Of a stretch of 64,000 nucleotides of DNA, positions 51,525 to 62,289 are shown piece after piece. Every line of letters begins with the position of its first letter. The first letter of the stretch is position 1. The translations under genes were made by a program, and so were the position numbers. The notes under the pieces are model-generated. The model ran no database searches. It was given only the letters and a program-made list of their open reading frames with translations, and had not been told where the DNA came from. The DNA is from Achromobacter sp. RTa (GTDB lineage Bacteria; Pseudomonadota; Gammaproteobacteria; Burkholderiales; Burkholderiaceae_B), in the NCBI RefSeq assembly GCF_000757485.1, contig NZ_JPYO01000043.1:1-64000 (forward strand). Reading direction: 5' to 3'.

Positions 51525-52376
51525 CTACAGGGAACTGGCCGAGAAGGTGTCGCATTGCTTGATGCTGCCGCTTTCCAGGCCGCGCTTGAACCAGCGCACC
51601 CGCTGCGCCGACGAGCCATGCGTGAACGCGTCGGGAACCACATAGCCCTGGCTCTGCTTCTGCAGGCGGTCGTCGCCGATCGCGGTGGCCGCGCCCAGCG
51701 CTTCTTCGACGTCGCCGCCTTCGAGGATGTTGCGCGCCGCATCGGCGCGTTGCGCCCACAGGCCCGCGAAGCAGTCCGCCTGCAGCTCCATGCGCACCGA
51801 CAGCGCGTTGGCCTGCGAAGGATTGCGCCGCCGCAGATTGTCCACCTGGTCCGAGATGCCGAGCAGATGCTGGACGTGGTGGCCGACCTCATGCGCGATC
51901 ACGTAGGCCTGGGCGAAATCGCCCGGCGCCTTGAAGCGGTTCTGCAATTCATCGAAGAAGGCCAGGTCGATGTAGACCTTGCTGTCTCCGGGGCAGTAGA
52001 ACGGCCCCATTGCCGACTGCCCCGTGCCGCAGGCCGTGGGCGTGGCGCCGCGGAACAGCACCAGCTTGGGCGGCACGTACTGGCGGTTCAGGTCCTTCTG
52101 GAATATGGCGGCCCAGGTGTCTTCGGTTTCGCCTAGCACCTTCGAGACGAAGATGGCCTGGGGATCGTTGGCGGGCGGACGCGAGGCCGGCGCCTCCTGT
52201 TGCACCGGCGGGCCTTCGGCCATCTGCAGGACCACGCTGGGGTCCACGCCGAAGTACATGGCGACCAGGGCCAGTACTATCGTTCCGATGCCGATCGTGC
52301 CCCGTCCGCCGATACGCGGACCGCTGGCTCGGCGGTCTTCCACATTGTCGCTTTGGCGCGAGTTATCAAGGCGCAT
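51525..52376 (-). CDS. ypfJ: YpfJ-type neutral zinc metallopeptidase
   Basis: A 283-residue protein with one N-terminal membrane span (about residues 27-42, GTIGIGTIVLALVAMYFGVD), so it is anchored with its catalytic domain in the periplasm. Zinc motif HEVGHH (H162, E163, H166), with the third ligand E197 in MELQADCFAG. Conserved GQSAMGPFYCPGDSKVYIDL and a late QQ/KQC segment match the KPN_02809/YpfJ family of unknown substrate. ATG 52376 with GGAG upstream is the best start. Confidence 0.9.
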   Translation of the reverse strand: MRLDNSRQSDNVEDRRASGPRIGGRGTIGIGTIVLALVAMYFGVDPSVVLQMAEGPPVQQEAPASRPPANDPQAIFVSKVLGETEDTWAAIFQKDLNRQYVPPKLVLFRGATPTACGTGQSAMGPFYCPGDSKVYIDLAFFDELQNRFKAPGDFAQAYVIAHEVGHHVQHLLGISDQVDNLRRRNPSQANALSVRMELQADCFAGLWAQRADAARNILEGGDVEEALGAATAIGDDRLQKQSQGYVVPDAFTHGSSAQRVRWFKRGLESGSIKQCDTFSASSL

Positions 52377-52462
52377 TCTGTTTCTCCGGGCGGGTCGGCG
52401 TTCCCGCCATTTTGCATCGCCGCCGTTCACTGGGCGGCCTTCAAGAGTGTTAGGATAAACCC

Positions 52463-53089
52463 ATGGCTCTGTATTTCTCCATTCACCCCGCGAATCCGCA
52501 ACCCCGCCTGCTGAAGCAGGCCGCCCAATGGCTCACCGACGGTGGCCTCGTGGCCGTTCCCACGGACTCCAGCTATGCGGTCGTTGCCCGCCTGGACGAC
52601 AAGAACGCCGCGGACGGATTGCGCCGGCTGAGGGGCCTGGACGAACGCCACCATCTCACGCTGCTGTGCCGCGACCTGGCCGAAATCGGCCATTTCGCCA
52701 GGGTGGACAATCGCCAATACCGCCTGCTGAAGGCCGCGACGCCCGGGCCCTGGACGTTCATCCTGGAAGCCACCAAGGAAGTGCCGCGGCGCGTGTCGCA
52801 TCCGTCGCGCAAGACCATCGGCATCCGCGTGCCCGACCATCCGGTCATGCTGGGCCTGCTGGAACAGGTGGGGGCGCCCTTGCTGTCCACCACGCTCATC
52901 CCCAAGGACGAGTCCGAAGCGCTGAACGACGCGGAAGATATCCGCGAACGCTACGAACACTCCCTGGCGGCCATCATCGACGCGGGCGCCTGCCCGCAAT
53001 CGCCGACCACCGTGATCGACCTCACCGCCGAAGAGCCGGTGGTCGTGCGCGTCGGGCGCGGCGACCCGGCGACGCTGGGCCTTGCCTGA
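52463..53089 (+). CDS. L-threonylcarbamoyladenylate synthase family protein (YciO/YrdC/Sua5-type)
   Basis: A 208-residue YrdC-fold protein. It starts FSIHPANPQPRLLKQAAQWLTDGGLVAVPTDSSYAV, with the conserved PTDSSYA pocket, and has RLRGLDERHHLTLLCRDL and PGPWTFILEATKEVPRR, and the C-terminal PTTVIDLT. The length and the YFSIHPANPQPR start are those of YciO, the housekeeping paralogue; whether it makes threonylcarbamoyl-AMP (t6A) is not certain. A ribosome site is not obvious. It heads a plus-strand run with the M50 protease gene and dapA. Confidence 0.88.
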   Translation: MALYFSIHPANPQPRLLKQAAQWLTDGGLVAVPTDSSYAVVARLDDKNAADGLRRLRGLDERHHLTLLCRDLAEIGHFARVDNRQYRLLKAATPGPWTFILEATKEVPRRVSHPSRKTIGIRVPDHPVMLGLLEQVGAPLLSTTLIPKDESEALNDAEDIRERYEHSLAAIIDAGACPQSPTTVIDLTAEEPVVVRVGRGDPATLGLA

Positions 53090-53158
53090 GCGCGCCAGCC
53101 GCAACGCCAGGCGAGTGGGCCCGCGCCGGTCCGCGGCTCATCTACAATCCGGTTCGCC

Positions 53159-53806
53159 ATGAATGACATCATCCAAACCATTGCGGTCTACGCGATACCG
53201 GTTATTTTCGCCATCACCCTGCACGAGGCCGCGCACGGCTTCGTCGCGCGCATGTTCGGCGACCCGACGGCCCACCAGGCCGGCCGCATCAGCCTGAACC
53301 CGGCAAGGCACATCGATCCGGTCGGCACGCTGCTGGTACCGGTCGCGATCCTGCTGGCGTCCAAGCTGCTGGGCAGCCCAGGCCTGCTGTTCGGCTGGGC
53401 CAAGCCGGTGCCGGTGGACTTCGGCCGCCTGCGCAGGCCCAAGCAGGACATGCTCTGGGTGGCGCTGGCCGGCCCCGCCGCCAACCTGCTCATGGCGATC
53501 CTGTGGGCGTTTTCCCTGCGGCTGCTGCTCGAATCCGGCCTGCAGGAATCGTTCTGGTTCGAAATGGCCGTTGCGGGCGTGAACGTCAACCTGGTCCTGA
53601 TGGCCCTGAACCTGCTGCCCATTCTTCCGCTGGACGGGGGACGCATCCTGTTCAGCCTGCTGCCCAATCGCCTGGCCTGGCAGTACTCGAAAATCGAGCC
53701 ATATGGCCTGGTGATCGTCGTCGTGCTGCTGGTGACGGATGTGCTCTGGCTTTTGATGCGGCCGGTGCTCGGGTTGGGAACGACAATCGTTCAGTGGTTC
53801 TTATAA
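53159..53806 (+). CDS. M50-family membrane zinc protease (site-2 protease-like)
   Basis: A 215-residue intramembrane protease with about five spans. Zinc motif H22-E23-x2-H26 in HEAAHGFVARMFGD, and the second metal site PLDGGRILF. Conserved GPAANLLMAI follows. It is much smaller than RseP, of the short FtsH-like M50 type without PDZ domain. Substrates are unknown. It is 87 nt before the dapA ATG, so the two may be co-transcribed. Confidence 0.9.
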   Translation: MNDIIQTIAVYAIPVIFAITLHEAAHGFVARMFGDPTAHQAGRISLNPARHIDPVGTLLVPVAILLASKLLGSPGLLFGWAKPVPVDFGRLRRPKQDMLWVALAGPAANLLMAILWAFSLRLLLESGLQESFWFEMAVAGVNVNLVLMALNLLPILPLDGGRILFSLLPNRLAWQYSKIEPYGLVIVVVLLVTDVLWLLMRPVLGLGTTIVQWFL

Positions 53807-53893
53807 GATTCTGGCCAATATCCGTTAAACTCAGCAGTTTCACTGATTCTGGCCTTGAGGCATCCTGCCACGGGGCCTTGGAGCCCTACATTT

Positions 53894-54799
53894 ATGGCAT
53901 CCCCTGCAACCGCCGCAGGCGTTAATTTCCAGGGCAGCATGGTGGCCCTGGTCACCCCAATGCAGCCCGACGGCAGCCTCGATTACGCTGCCTACCGGTC
54001 GTTGATCGACTGGCACGTCCAGGAAGGAACCGACGCGCTGGTGGTGGTGGGCACCACCGGGGAATCGCCCACGGTCTCCATGGAAGAACATGCGGAACTG
54101 ATCCGTGTCGCCGTCGAGCACGCCGCGGGCCGCATCCCGGTCATCGCGGGCGTGGGCGCCAACTCCACCGACGAAGCCATCCACCTGACGCGCCATGCCA
54201 AGGCCGTCGGCGCGCACGCCGGCCTGTCGGTCGTTCCGTACTACAACAAGCCTTCCCAGGAAGGCCTGTACCGCCATTTCCGCGCCGTCGCGGAGGCGGT
54301 CGACCTGCCCACCATCCTGTACAACGTGCCGGGCCGCACCGTTGCCGACATGAGCAACGACACGATCCTGCGCCTGGCGCAGGTGCCGGGCATCATCGGC
54401 ATCAAGGACGCCACCGGCGACATCGCGCGCGGCGGCCTGCTGCTGCGCGAAGCGCCTGCCACCTTCCAGGTATTCAGCGGCGACGACCCCACGGCCGCCG
54501 CCCTGATCCTGCTGGGCGCGCGCGGCAATATTTCCGTGACGGCCAATGTGGCCCCGAAACTCATGCGTGACCTCTGTGCCGCCGCCCTGGCCGGCAATGT
54601 GCCCAAGGTGCGTGAACTTAATGCACGCCTGGCGCGTCTGAACAAGGCTTTGTTCGTTGAGGCCAATCCCATTCCCGTCAAGTGGGCGTTGGCCGAGATG
54701 GGCCACGGCGCACTGGGCTACCGGCTGCCGCTGGTGGAACTGGGGGCGCAGCACCATGCGACGGTGCGCGACGCGCTTCAGGATGCGGGCCTGCTCTAA
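53894..54799 (+). CDS. dapA: 4-hydroxy-tetrahydrodipicolinate synthase
   Basis: A 301-residue TIM-barrel aldolase condensing pyruvate and aspartate semialdehyde, the first step of lysine and diaminopimelate synthesis. Schiff-base lysine K171 in GIKDATGD, Y143 in LYNVPGRT, and T54-T55 in GTTGES are all present. [10 protein letters not shown] begins the barrel. A frame extension to 53855 is not supported. The bamC gene follows at 17 nt, a β-proteobacterial arrangement of dapA with its outer-membrane lipoprotein. Confidence 0.96.
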   Translation: MASPATAAGVNFQGSMVALVTPMQPDGSLDYAAYRSLIDWHVQEGTDALVVVGTTGESPTVSMEEHAELIRVAVEHAAGRIPVIAGVGANSTDEAIHLTRHAKAVGAHAGLSVVPYYNKPSQEGLYRHFRAVAEAVDLPTILYNVPGRTVADMSNDTILRLAQVPGIIGIKDATGDIARGGLLLREAPATFQVFSGDDPTAAALILLGARGNISVTANVAPKLMRDLCAAALAGNVPKVRELNARLARLNKALFVEANPIPVKWALAEMGHGALGYRLPLVELGAQHHATVRDALQDAGLL

Positions 54800-54816
54800 T
54801 TATCGTGAGGATACGT

Positions 54817-55941
54817 ATGAACAAACGTCATGCCGGTCTGTCGGCATTGATGTCTCTGGTGTTGTTGGCCGGCTGCAGCGAGGTCAACCAACTCCTGGGC
54901 AATGAAGAGTCCGTCAATTACAAGAGCGCCGTCACGCAGCGCGGAGAGCCCCTGAGCATTCCGCCCGACCTGACCCAGGCCAACAGCGATCCGCGTTATC
55001 GCGCTCCCGCTTCGGGATCGACGACGTACTCGCAGTTCCAGCAGCAGGGCGAGGCGCAAGCCACCGCGCCCAAGAACAGCAATGTTCTGCCCGCCCGCAC
55101 CGACATGCGCGTCGAGCGCGACGGCGATCTGCGCTGGCTCGTCGTGGACCGTCCGCCCGAGGACGTATTCCCGCGCCTTGTCGATTTCTGGACCGAAACC
55201 GGCTTCACCGTGGCCAGCAACAATCCGAGCGCCGGTCTGATCGAGACCGACTGGGCGGAAAACCGCGCCAAGATTCCGGAAAGCTGGCTGCGCCAGGCCC
55301 TGGGCATGATCCTGGAATCGGCCTGGGATAGCGGCGAACGCGAGAAATTCCGCACGCGCGTCGAACGCGTCAACGGCCACACCGAAATCTATGTCAGCCA
55401 TCGCCAGATGCTCGAAAAGCGTGTCGGCGCCGATGGCGGCCAGGTTCAATGGCAGAACGGCAAGGAAGATCCGGGCCTGAACGCCGCCATGCTGGCCCGC
55501 ATGATGGTCTACCTGGGTTCCGACGTGGACAACGCCCGCAAGCTGGTGCAGCAGGCCGAAGCCGCGCCGCAGAAGCCCACGGTGCAGCAGGATGTCCGCG
55601 CGCAGGGCACGTCGCTGGTCGTCAGCGAATCGTTCGACCGCGCATGGCGCCGCGTCGGCGTGGCGCTGGATGGCGGCGGTTTCGCCGTCGATGACCGCGA
55701 CCGTTCCGCCGGCGACTATTTCGTCCGCTACGTCGATACCGACACGGGCGAGAAGATCGAGCAGCCGGGCTTCTTCAGCCGCATGTTCTCGGGCGACAAG
55801 AAGGCCGAGGCGCCGCAGTACCGCATCCACCTGGCCGCCAGCGGCGACCAGACCCTGGTGACGGTCCTGGATGCCAATGGCACCCGCGACAACAGCGCCA
55901 CCGCCCAGCGCCTGCTGAGCGTGTTGAAGGACAAGATGTAA
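54817..55941 (+). CDS. bamC: Outer-membrane assembly lipoprotein BamC
   Basis: A 374-residue lipoprotein of the BAM complex. Lipobox LLAGC, lipidated C20. The N-terminal part is disordered (NEESVNYKSAVTQRGEPLSIPPDLTQ, the BamC signature that binds BamD), and two helix-grip domains follow (about residues 120-235 and 265-370). GTGAGG lies 6 nt before ATG 54817. It is 17 nt downstream of dapA and ends the operon at a strong terminator. Confidence 0.93.
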   Translation: MNKRHAGLSALMSLVLLAGCSEVNQLLGNEESVNYKSAVTQRGEPLSIPPDLTQANSDPRYRAPASGSTTYSQFQQQGEAQATAPKNSNVLPARTDMRVERDGDLRWLVVDRPPEDVFPRLVDFWTETGFTVASNNPSAGLIETDWAENRAKIPESWLRQALGMILESAWDSGEREKFRTRVERVNGHTEIYVSHRQMLEKRVGADGGQVQWQNGKEDPGLNAAMLARMMVYLGSDVDNARKLVQQAEAAPQKPTVQQDVRAQGTSLVVSESFDRAWRRVGVALDGGGFAVDDRDRSAGDYFVRYVDTDTGEKIEQPGFFSRMFSGDKKAEAPQYRIHLAASGDQTLVTVLDANGTRDNSATAQRLLSVLKDKM

Positions 55942-55977
55942 GACCGGACCGCCTGGCGCCGTGGCGCCGGCTGGTTG

Positions 55978-56005
55978 AAGAGGCCCCGCGAGGGGCCTCT
56001 TTTTT
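55978..56005 (+). terminator. Intrinsic terminator of the dapA-bamC operon
   Basis: AAGAGGCCCC (55978-55987), loop GCGA, GGGGCCTCTT (55992-56001), then a further TTTT. Located 37 nt after the bamC stop codon. Confidence 0.9.
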
Positions 56006-56044
56006 AGCGCAAGGAAAGCGTCGAGGCGACCGGTCCGGCGAATG

Positions 56045-56083
56045 CAAGAAGGCCCCGGCAGGTGGACTGCCGGGGCCTTCTTG
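56045..56083. terminator. Perfect 17-bp hairpin terminating the small lipoprotein gene
   Basis: CAAGAAGGCCCCGGCAG (56045-56061), loop GTGGA, CTGCCGGGGCCTTCTTG (56067-56083), then TTTCC. On the minus strand the run AA...TTCTTG precedes the lipoprotein gene's stop at 56118 and the hairpin lies just after it. It probably acts in both directions. Confidence 0.75.
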
Positions 56084-56117
56084 TTTCCTGTCTGAGCGGG
56101 GGTTCGCTCAGAGTGGA

Positions 56118-56315
56118 TCAGGATGCGGGTTGGCTCGACCCGCCCGGCGCGGGGGCCGGAGCCGGAGCCGGCGAAGTGGCCGGAGGCGTGGTGGGGGCAG
56201 GCGTGCTGGCGCCCGGAGCGGGGTTGGTCGCGGGCGCCGAAGCATCTTCCTTCTTGTTGCAGGCGCTGAGCGCGACGGCCAGCACCGAGGCAATAATCAA
56301 GGTTTTGCTCATCAT
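56118..56315 (-). CDS. Small Pro/Ala-rich lipoprotein
   Basis: A 65-residue lipoprotein. Lipobox LSAC, lipidated C19, in KTLIIASVLAVALSACNKKED. The mature protein is a low-complexity tail of Pro, Ala, Thr and Ser (PATSPAPAPAPAP). AGGAG lies 7 nt before the Met-Met start. It may be a periplasmic spacer or stress lipoprotein; its function is unknown. The antisense frame across the same DNA is a composition artefact. Confidence 0.75.
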   Translation of the reverse strand: MMSKTLIIASVLAVALSACNKKEDASAPATNPAPGASTPAPTTPPATSPAPAPAPAPGGSSQPAS

Positions 56316-56532
56316 TTTTAGACTCCTGTAGATGACGACTCTTGAAACCCCGTTAGGGGAAACCAGAATCCAGGCTACAGGATCACGCACGCCTATCCCG
56401 TGTGAAAGTTAAAAAGGTGGCTTCCCAACGGCAACAAACCTTTCAGCTTCGTGTTATGTCTTTCTTGATGTGACCGGTCGAATAGACCTGATTTCGTTCT
56501 GTGCAAGACAGATACGCGCCCGTTTCCAGATA

Positions 56533-57726
56533 CTACGCCGCCCGGTAGTGGATCCAGCCCGAATCCAGCCAATCCGCCAGGCAGGAGCGCGCCTCGTCCG
56601 ACAGGCGCGAGCAGGACGGATCGGAGCAGTCCAGGCTGCGCGCGTCGGCCAGTTTGCGCAGGGCCGGGTCGGCCGGCGTCATTGCCGTTTCGCCGTTGAT
56701 GAACAGCTGCTTGCCCCGGTACAGCATGCGGCTGCGCCGATCCAGCACAAGCTTGCCCGCGGCGGGCCAGTCTTCTTCCAGATCGACGTCCATGCCTTCG
56801 GGCGCGTCGAACACGCTGAGGTTGCTGGGCTCGGTCAGCCAGCAGCCCAGGAAGCGCGAGGCCAGCGCGTCGTCGAACCGCAGCTTTTCCACGGTCTCCA
56901 GGGTGGCGGCGACCAGTCCGTCCGGCAGCGCGGCGGGTGTGTCGACGGCGGACTGGCCGGGATCGCGGTAGACCGAAGACAGCTTGGGGCCCGGCAAGGC
57001 CGGTTCGCCATAGGGGCCGCCTAGCAGGCCCACACGCGCCATGACCTGGTCTGCGGCGGCCTCGAGCAGGCCGCGGGCCAGCGTCGCTTGCGTGGGGGCG
57101 CGAAAGCCGATCGAGATGGTCATGCAGCCATCGCCCGCCGCGACGCCGTCATGGGCGGCCTGGGGCGGCAGGTAGAGCATGTCGCCGGGAACCAGCACGG
57201 CGGTTTCCTCGGGCTCGAAGCGGCTCAGTATCTTGAGCGGCAGGCCGGGTTCCAGCGACAGGTCCTTCTGGCGGCCGTAGCGCCATTCCCGCTCGCCCGC
57301 CGCTTGCAGCAGGAACACGTCGTAGCTGTCGAAATGAGGGCCCACGCCGCCGCCATGGCTGGCGATGCTGATCATCACGTCATCCAGCCGGGCATCGGGG
57401 ATGAAGCGGAACAGCTGCATCAGCTCAGCCGCGGCATCGCTGTGGAGATCCACGCTTTGCACCAGCAGGGTCCAGTCGCCCTCGTCGTCCTTGGGCAGGC
57501 GCGCAAAGGGGCCGCTTTCCATCTGCCATTCGCCGTTCTCGCGCCAGATGAGGCGCGACTCCACGTCGTCGCGGCGCGCGAGCTTCTTGATGGCGGCGAT
57601 GGTGACGGGCGGCTTGAAGGCCGGGATGGCCTGGCGGATCAGGAGCGGCTTGCGCTGCCAATAGCGGCGCATGAAGTCGTTGGGACTCTGGTTGCCCAGC
57701 AGCGGCAAGGGGTGGTCGAGATTCAT
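56533..57726 (-). CDS. JmjC-type ribosomal oxygenase (RoxA/YcfD, uL16 arginyl-hydroxylase-like)
   Basis: A 397-residue 2OG-Fe oxygenase. Facial triad H131-F-D133 in [10 protein letters not shown] and H192 in [11 protein letters not shown]-terminal [30 protein letters not shown] and [17 protein letters not shown] match YcfD; a C-terminal winged-helix-like half (from about 290) ends WIHYRAA. YcfD of E. coli hydroxylates an arginine of ribosomal protein uL16. It overlaps the mutS stop by 4 nt (57723-57726), so it is translationally coupled to mutS. Confidence 0.9.
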   Translation of the reverse strand: MNLDHPLPLLGNQSPNDFMRRYWQRKPLLIRQAIPAFKPPVTIAAIKKLARRDDVESRLIWRENGEWQMESGPFARLPKDDEGDWTLLVQSVDLHSDAAAELMQLFRFIPDARLDDVMISIASHGGGVGPHFDSYDVFLLQAAGEREWRYGRQKDLSLEPGLPLKILSRFEPEETAVLVPGDMLYLPPQAAHDGVAAGDGCMTISIGFRAPTQATLARGLLEAAADQVMARVGLLGGPYGEPALPGPKLSSVYRDPGQSAVDTPAALPDGLVAATLETVEKLRFDDALASRFLGCWLTEPSNLSVFDAPEGMDVDLEEDWPAAGKLVLDRRSRMLYRGKQLFINGETAMTPADPALRKLADARSLDCSDPSCSRLSDEARSCLADWLDSGWIHYRAA

Positions 57727-60392
57727 TGGAGGTGCTTCTTCAAGCGGTAAAGGGCGTCCAGCGCTTCGCGCGGGGTCAGGCTGTCGGGGTCGATGGAGGC
57801 AAGCTCCTCGCGCAGGGTGTCCAGGGCTTCGAGCGCGTCCGAACGTTCCGCCGCGGCCTCCGCCTGGGCGTCGGCCTCGGCCGCGGCCGAGAACAGGCCA
57901 AGTTGGGGCGTGGGGGCGCCCTGGGCCTCAAGGCGTTCCAGTTCGCGCGAGGCCTGGCGGATCACCGCGGGGGGGACGCCGGCGCGCTGCGCAACCTGGA
58001 TCCCGTAGCTGCGGCTGGCGGGGCCTTCGCGCACTTCGTGCAGGAACACGATGCCGCCCGCGGATTCCGCGGCGGCCAGGTGCACGTTCGCCGAGGCCGG
58101 CTGTTCGGCCGGCAGGCGGGTCAGTTCGAAATAGTGCGTGGCGAACAGCGTCAGCGCGCGGTTGTGCGCCAGCAGGCGGCAGGCGATGGCCCAGGCCAGC
58201 GCCAGGCCGTCGTAGGTGGAGGTGCCGCGGCCGATCTCGTCCATCAGCACCAGGCTGTTGGGCGTGCTGGCGGACAGGATCGCGGCGGCCTCGGTCATTT
58301 CCATCATGAACGTCGAACGGCCGCCGGCCAGGTCGTCGGCCGCGCCGATGCGGGTGAAAATGCGGTCGATCCTGCCGATGCGGGCGCGCGCTGCGGGCAC
58401 GAAGCTGCCGATGCGAGCCAGCAGCACGATGAGCGCCACCTGCCGCATGTAGGTCGATTTACCGCCCATGTTGGGGCCGGTGATCAGCAGCATGCGGCGG
58501 GCCGGCTCCAGCCGGCAGCCGTTGGGCGTGAAGCGCTCGATCGCATGCTCCACCACGGGATGGCGGCCGGCCTCGATGTCGATGTCGGCCTGTTCGGACA
58601 GCTCGGGCGCGACCCAGTCGTGGCGGCGCGCATGTTCGGCCAGGGCGGCCAGCGCGTCCAGCTCGGCGAGCGCGGCGGCGCAGTCCGATAGCGGGCGCAC
58701 GTGCTCGGCCAGCACGTCCAGCAACTGTTCGAACAGCCATTTTTCGCGGGCGAGCGAGCGGTCCTGCGCAGACAGCACCTTGTCTTCCCAGGTCTTGAGT
58801 TCGGGCGTGATGTAGCGCTCGGCGTTCTTCAGCGTCTGGCGGCGGCGGTAGTCTTCCGGCACCTTCGCCGTCTGCCCCTTCGTGACTTCGATATAGAAGC
58901 CATGCACGCGGTTGAATTCCACGCGCAGGTTGCTGATGCCGGTGCGCTCGCGTTCACGGGCTTCGAGCTGCACCAGGAAGTCGCCGCCGTCGACGGCGAG
59001 CGCGCGCAATTCGTCCAGCTCCGCATCGAATCCCGCGGCCAGCACGCCGCCGTCGCGGATGGCGACCGCGGGCTCGGCCGCGATGGCCCGTTGCAGCAGG
59101 GCGGACAGCGCGGGATCGACCGACAGGTGGGAAGCCAGTTCGCCCAGCCGGGGCGAATCCGACATCGGATCGAGCTGATCGCGCAGCGCGGGCAAGGCCT
59201 GGAGCGCATCGCGCAGGCTGGCGAGTTCGCGCGGGCGCACTGAACGCAGCGCCAGGCGCGTGGCGATGCGTTCGATGTCGGGGAACGCGTTCAGCGCGCT
59301 GCGCAGGGATTCCAGCAGGCCCGCCGCGCCGAAGCCGGCTGCGCCGAAGGTCTGCTCCACGTCCATACGCCCGGCGAGCAGCGCAGAGATGGCTTGCTGG
59401 CGGGCCTGCGCCTGTTCATTCTCGCGCAGCGGATGATGCAGCCAGCGGCGCAGCAGCCGGCTGCCCATGGGCGTGCGGCAGCCGTCCAGCAGCGAGAAAA
59501 GCGTGGGCGAGTCCTCGCCGGACAAGGTCTGCGTCAGTTCCAGGTTGCGGCGGGTGACCGGGTCCAGCAGCACATACTGGCCGGGCCGTTCCGCCGACAG
59601 GCTCTGCACGTGGGCCAGGGCCTGCGACTGCGTGCGGGCCGCGTAGCGCAGCAAGGCGCCCGCGGCGCAGACGCCCGCCGGCATGTCTTCGACGTCGAAG
59701 CCCGCCAACGTGTCGGTCTTGAAATGGGTCAGTAGGTGGGCGCGGGCGCTGTCGGCCTCGAAGTGCCAGTCGGGCACGCGTGTGCGGGCGCTTTCGAACG
59801 GAAAGTCGAATTCCGCGCTGTCCGCGCAGATGACCTCGGCCGGCGCGACGCGGTGCAGTTCCGATTCCAGCTGGGCTGGCGCGCATTCGGTCACGCGGAA
59901 CTCGCCGCTGGCGAGGTTCAGCCATGCCAGCCCTGCGCGCGGCGCCCGGGCGGGACCGGTGATGAATGCGGCGGCGAGCGCGCGGTCGGCCTTGGCCGGC
60001 AGCAGCGCGTCGTCCGTCAGGGTGCCCGGCGTCACGATGCGCACGATGCGGCGTTCGACGGGGCCCTTGGAGGCGGCCGGATCGCCGATCTGCTCGCAGA
60101 TCGCGACGGACTCGCCCATCGCGACCAGGCGGGCGAGGTATTGCTCCATGGCGTGCACGGGCAGGCCGGCCATCGGGATGGGCGTGCCGTTGGAGGAACC
60201 GCGCTTGGTGAGCGTCAGGCTGAGCAGGCGCGCGCCGCGCTCCGCGTCTTCGTAGAACATTTCGTAGAAGTCGCCCATGCGGTAGAACAGCAGCAAGGGA
60301 CCCGCCTCCGCCTTCAGGCGGAGGTATTGCTGCATCATGGGGGTGTGGCCCGCAAGGGCGTCGGCGGCGGAGTGTGGCGTTGCTGAATTCAT
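57723..60392 (-). CDS. mutS: DNA mismatch repair protein MutS
   Basis: An 889-residue mismatch-recognition ATPase. The N-terminal mismatch-binding domain has the FYEMF motif (F for wedge, E for base contact) in [18 protein letters not shown], about residue 40. Walker [10 protein letters not shown] is at about residue 638-646; Walker B-region [16 protein letters not shown] and the ATH signature LFATHYFEL follow. Length is normal for MutS. The downstream gene (ribosomal oxygenase) overlaps by 4 nt. It works with MutL and MutH-type repair in DNA replication fidelity. Confidence 0.98.
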   Translation of the reverse strand: MNSATPHSAADALAGHTPMMQQYLRLKAEAGPLLLFYRMGDFYEMFYEDAERGARLLSLTLTKRGSSNGTPIPMAGLPVHAMEQYLARLVAMGESVAICEQIGDPAASKGPVERRIVRIVTPGTLTDDALLPAKADRALAAAFITGPARAPRAGLAWLNLASGEFRVTECAPAQLESELHRVAPAEVICADSAEFDFPFESARTRVPDWHFEADSARAHLLTHFKTDTLAGFDVEDMPAGVCAAGALLRYAARTQSQALAHVQSLSAERPGQYVLLDPVTRRNLELTQTLSGEDSPTLFSLLDGCRTPMGSRLLRRWLHHPLRENEQAQARQQAISALLAGRMDVEQTFGAAGFGAAGLLESLRSALNAFPDIERIATRLALRSVRPRELASLRDALQALPALRDQLDPMSDSPRLGELASHLSVDPALSALLQRAIAAEPAVAIRDGGVLAAGFDAELDELRALAVDGGDFLVQLEARERERTGISNLRVEFNRVHGFYIEVTKGQTAKVPEDYRRRQTLKNAERYITPELKTWEDKVLSAQDRSLAREKWLFEQLLDVLAEHVRPLSDCAAALAELDALAALAEHARRHDWVAPELSEQADIDIEAGRHPVVEHAIERFTPNGCRLEPARRMLLITGPNMGGKSTYMRQVALIVLLARIGSFVPAARARIGRIDRIFTRIGAADDLAGGRSTFMMEMTEAAAILSASTPNSLVLMDEIGRGTSTYDGLALAWAIACRLLAHNRALTLFATHYFELTRLPAEQPASANVHLAAAESAGGIVFLHEVREGPASRSYGIQVAQRAGVPPAVIRQASRELERLEAQGAPTPQLGLFSAAAEADAQAEAAAERSDALEALDTLREELASIDPDSLTPREALDALYRLKKHLQ

Positions 60393-60580
60393 GCCCGTGA
60401 TTGTATCGGGCGGGCGAGGGGCTGCGGGCGGCGTCGCCGGGCGCAGCCGGTTTTTTTCGGGGCCGGGGCGAAGTCTGGAACCGCCCGCGGCGCGATGCGC
60501 CTGGAAGGCTTGCGGCCGCTTGATGCCGGCGGCACAATCGCAGCGCGCGGCCCTGTTCTTGCCGCCGGAGCCGTATAGAA

Positions 60581-61480
60581 ATGCAGGACTTACCCGTACC
60601 CGCGGAGCTGGACGCCAGCGTGCGCGTCACCATCGCCGGCGGAGCCCACCAGGCGGAGTTCGCGCCGGATGGCGGCGGCAGGCTGACGCGCCTGTCCACG
60701 GGCGGGCACGATTGGATCGTGCCGCTGGCCGACACGGAATGGCCGGCCGCGAAATGGCCGCGCGCGGGTTCCTATCCGCTCGCGCCGTACGCCAACCGGA
60801 TCCGCGATGGGGTATTCACCTTCGACGGCGCCCGGCACGTTCTGCAATCCCTGCCTGGCCGCCCGCATGCGATCCACGGCGCGGCCTTGTACCAGGCCTG
60901 GCGGGTGCGCAACCACACCGAAGACAGCATCGACCTTGTGCTGGAGCAGCCGGCCGGCGTGCTGGGCTGGCCGTGGCCGTTCGAGTGCGTGCAGCGCTAC
61001 CGGCTGGATGCCCGTGGCCTGAGCGTTGCGCTGGCCATCACCAACCGCGGCGACACGCCAATGCCTTTCGGGTTGGGGCTGCACCCGTATTTCACGGCGC
61101 AGCGGGTCACGCTGCATGCGCGGCGCCTGTGGCCCGCGGATGCGGACGGCATGCCATCGGGCAGCCAGACGGGCCACGTGCGCGAGCTGTGCCGCTCGGC
61201 CGAGGGCTGCGATACCTATCTATCGCAATGGGAGGGGCGCGCGACCCTGCATTGGCCGGATGGGCACGAACTGGTGCTGCATGCCGATCCGGCCTTCGCG
61301 CACCTGGTGGTGTACACGGCCCCGGGCTCGGATTTTCTCTGCGTCGAGCCGGTGACCAATGTGGCGGATGCGTTCAACCTGGCGGCTGGCGGCGACAAGC
61401 GCACCGGCATGCGGGTGCTCGAACCTGGCGCGCGTTTCAGCGCGACCGCCTTGATGGGCCTGGCCGCGCCGCGAACATGA
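60581..61480 (+). CDS. Aldose 1-epimerase (galactose mutarotase) family protein
   Basis: A 299-residue beta-sandwich enzyme. Family blocks: [17 protein letters not shown] (N-R substrate loop), [21 protein letters not shown] (catalytic His) and [15 protein letters not shown] (catalytic Glu in EPVT). Catalyses mutarotation of hexoses or acts on hexose-6-phosphates. It is divergent from mutS and 87 nt upstream of a small unknown gene on the same strand. Confidence 0.92.
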   Translation: MQDLPVPAELDASVRVTIAGGAHQAEFAPDGGGRLTRLSTGGHDWIVPLADTEWPAAKWPRAGSYPLAPYANRIRDGVFTFDGARHVLQSLPGRPHAIHGAALYQAWRVRNHTEDSIDLVLEQPAGVLGWPWPFECVQRYRLDARGLSVALAITNRGDTPMPFGLGLHPYFTAQRVTLHARRLWPADADGMPSGSQTGHVRELCRSAEGCDTYLSQWEGRATLHWPDGHELVLHADPAFAHLVVYTAPGSDFLCVEPVTNVADAFNLAAGGDKRTGMRVLEPGARFSATALMGLAAPRT

Positions 61481-61567
61481 GCGGCGGCGCCGGCGCCCAT
61501 GCAGCGCTTTGAAAGCGCCGCCGCCTGCGGCGATAATCCGGGCAATCCAAGTCTAGGGAGTCCTCAA

Positions 61568-61924
61568 GTGAAAAAGCTCAGCACCGAACAATTGCAGGCC
61601 GCGGCCGAGACGCTGCGCCGGGTGCAGGCAAGGCTGGCGCGCGCCGGCAACCTGCCGCTTGAGCCCACCATCTACGCCTGCGCGAAGGGATTTCGCCGCA
61701 ACGTGCCCGACTACGTGTGGTCTTGGCTGTCCGGCCTGCTGGCGCCGCACAAGAGCCTGTCTGCCTGGATGGATGCGCACCAGCCGGGCTGGCGAGAAGG
61801 CAAGACGCCGGCGGCCGCGGTCTACGCGCGCAGCGAGAACGGCTGGTTCGAATGGCTGATCGCCGAATTGGAAACCGAGATCAACGACCCGCATGCCCGC
61901 GCCCGGCGGGAAGGGCAGCGCTAG
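61568..61924 (+). CDS. Small hypothetical protein
   Basis: A 118-residue protein, unrecognised. A GTG start at 61568 is favoured by GGGAG 7 nt before it. Predicted mainly helical (KLSTEQLQAAAETLRRVQARLARAG), with a Trp-rich middle (YVWSWLSGLLAPHKSLSAWMDAHQPGW). Basic, probably cytoplasmic. It converges with the small membrane protein gene, 18 nt apart. Confidence 0.7.
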   Translation: MKKLSTEQLQAAAETLRRVQARLARAGNLPLEPTIYACAKGFRRNVPDYVWSWLSGLLAPHKSLSAWMDAHQPGWREGKTPAAAVYARSENGWFEWLIAELETEINDPHARARREGQR

Positions 61925-61942
61925 GCAGGAAGCGGCGCCCGC

Positions 61943-62200
61943 TCAGGCGCGTTCGGCGCGCGAGCGGCGCAGCAGGTGGAACAGCAGTTCCAGCGTGGCG
62001 GCGGTGAGCAGGGCGGCCAGCACCGAACCCAGCACCATCGAGTCCCACATGCGGGGAGGCCCGACGCGGAACTGGATGGTGTCGAAGACCAGGCCGGCCG
62101 TGATGCCGGCGACGACGGCCGCCTTCCAGCCTTGCAGCGGGGCAAGCCTGAGCATCAGCAAGGTGAAGGCCACCATTGCCCAAAGTATGGGCTCAAGCAT
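61943..62200 (-). CDS. Small integral membrane protein
   Basis: An 85-residue hydrophobic protein with three predicted spans (about residues 5-20, 27-43, 55-75) and a basic tail (LLRRSRAERA). No recognised family. The start ATG 62200 has a weak site. It may be a small partner or regulator of a membrane enzyme; nothing in the neighbourhood says which. Confidence 0.65.
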   Translation of the reverse strand: MLEPILWAMVAFTLLMLRLAPLQGWKAAVVAGITAGLVFDTIQFRVGPPRMWDSMVLGSVLAALLTAATLELLFHLLRRSRAERA

Positions 62201-62289
62201 CTGGCCAAAAAGGTGATCAAGCAGAGGAAACTCCCTGTGGCATTGCGCGCAGACGAGTTTTTACTGCTTTCTTCCGGCAATTGCGAGAC

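Noticed and set aside
56062..56331. Plus-strand Gly/Ala-rich frame opposite the small lipoprotein gene
   Set aside because: It is the complement of the Pro/Ala-rich lipoprotein tail; the minus-strand gene has a ribosome site, a lipobox and a terminator.
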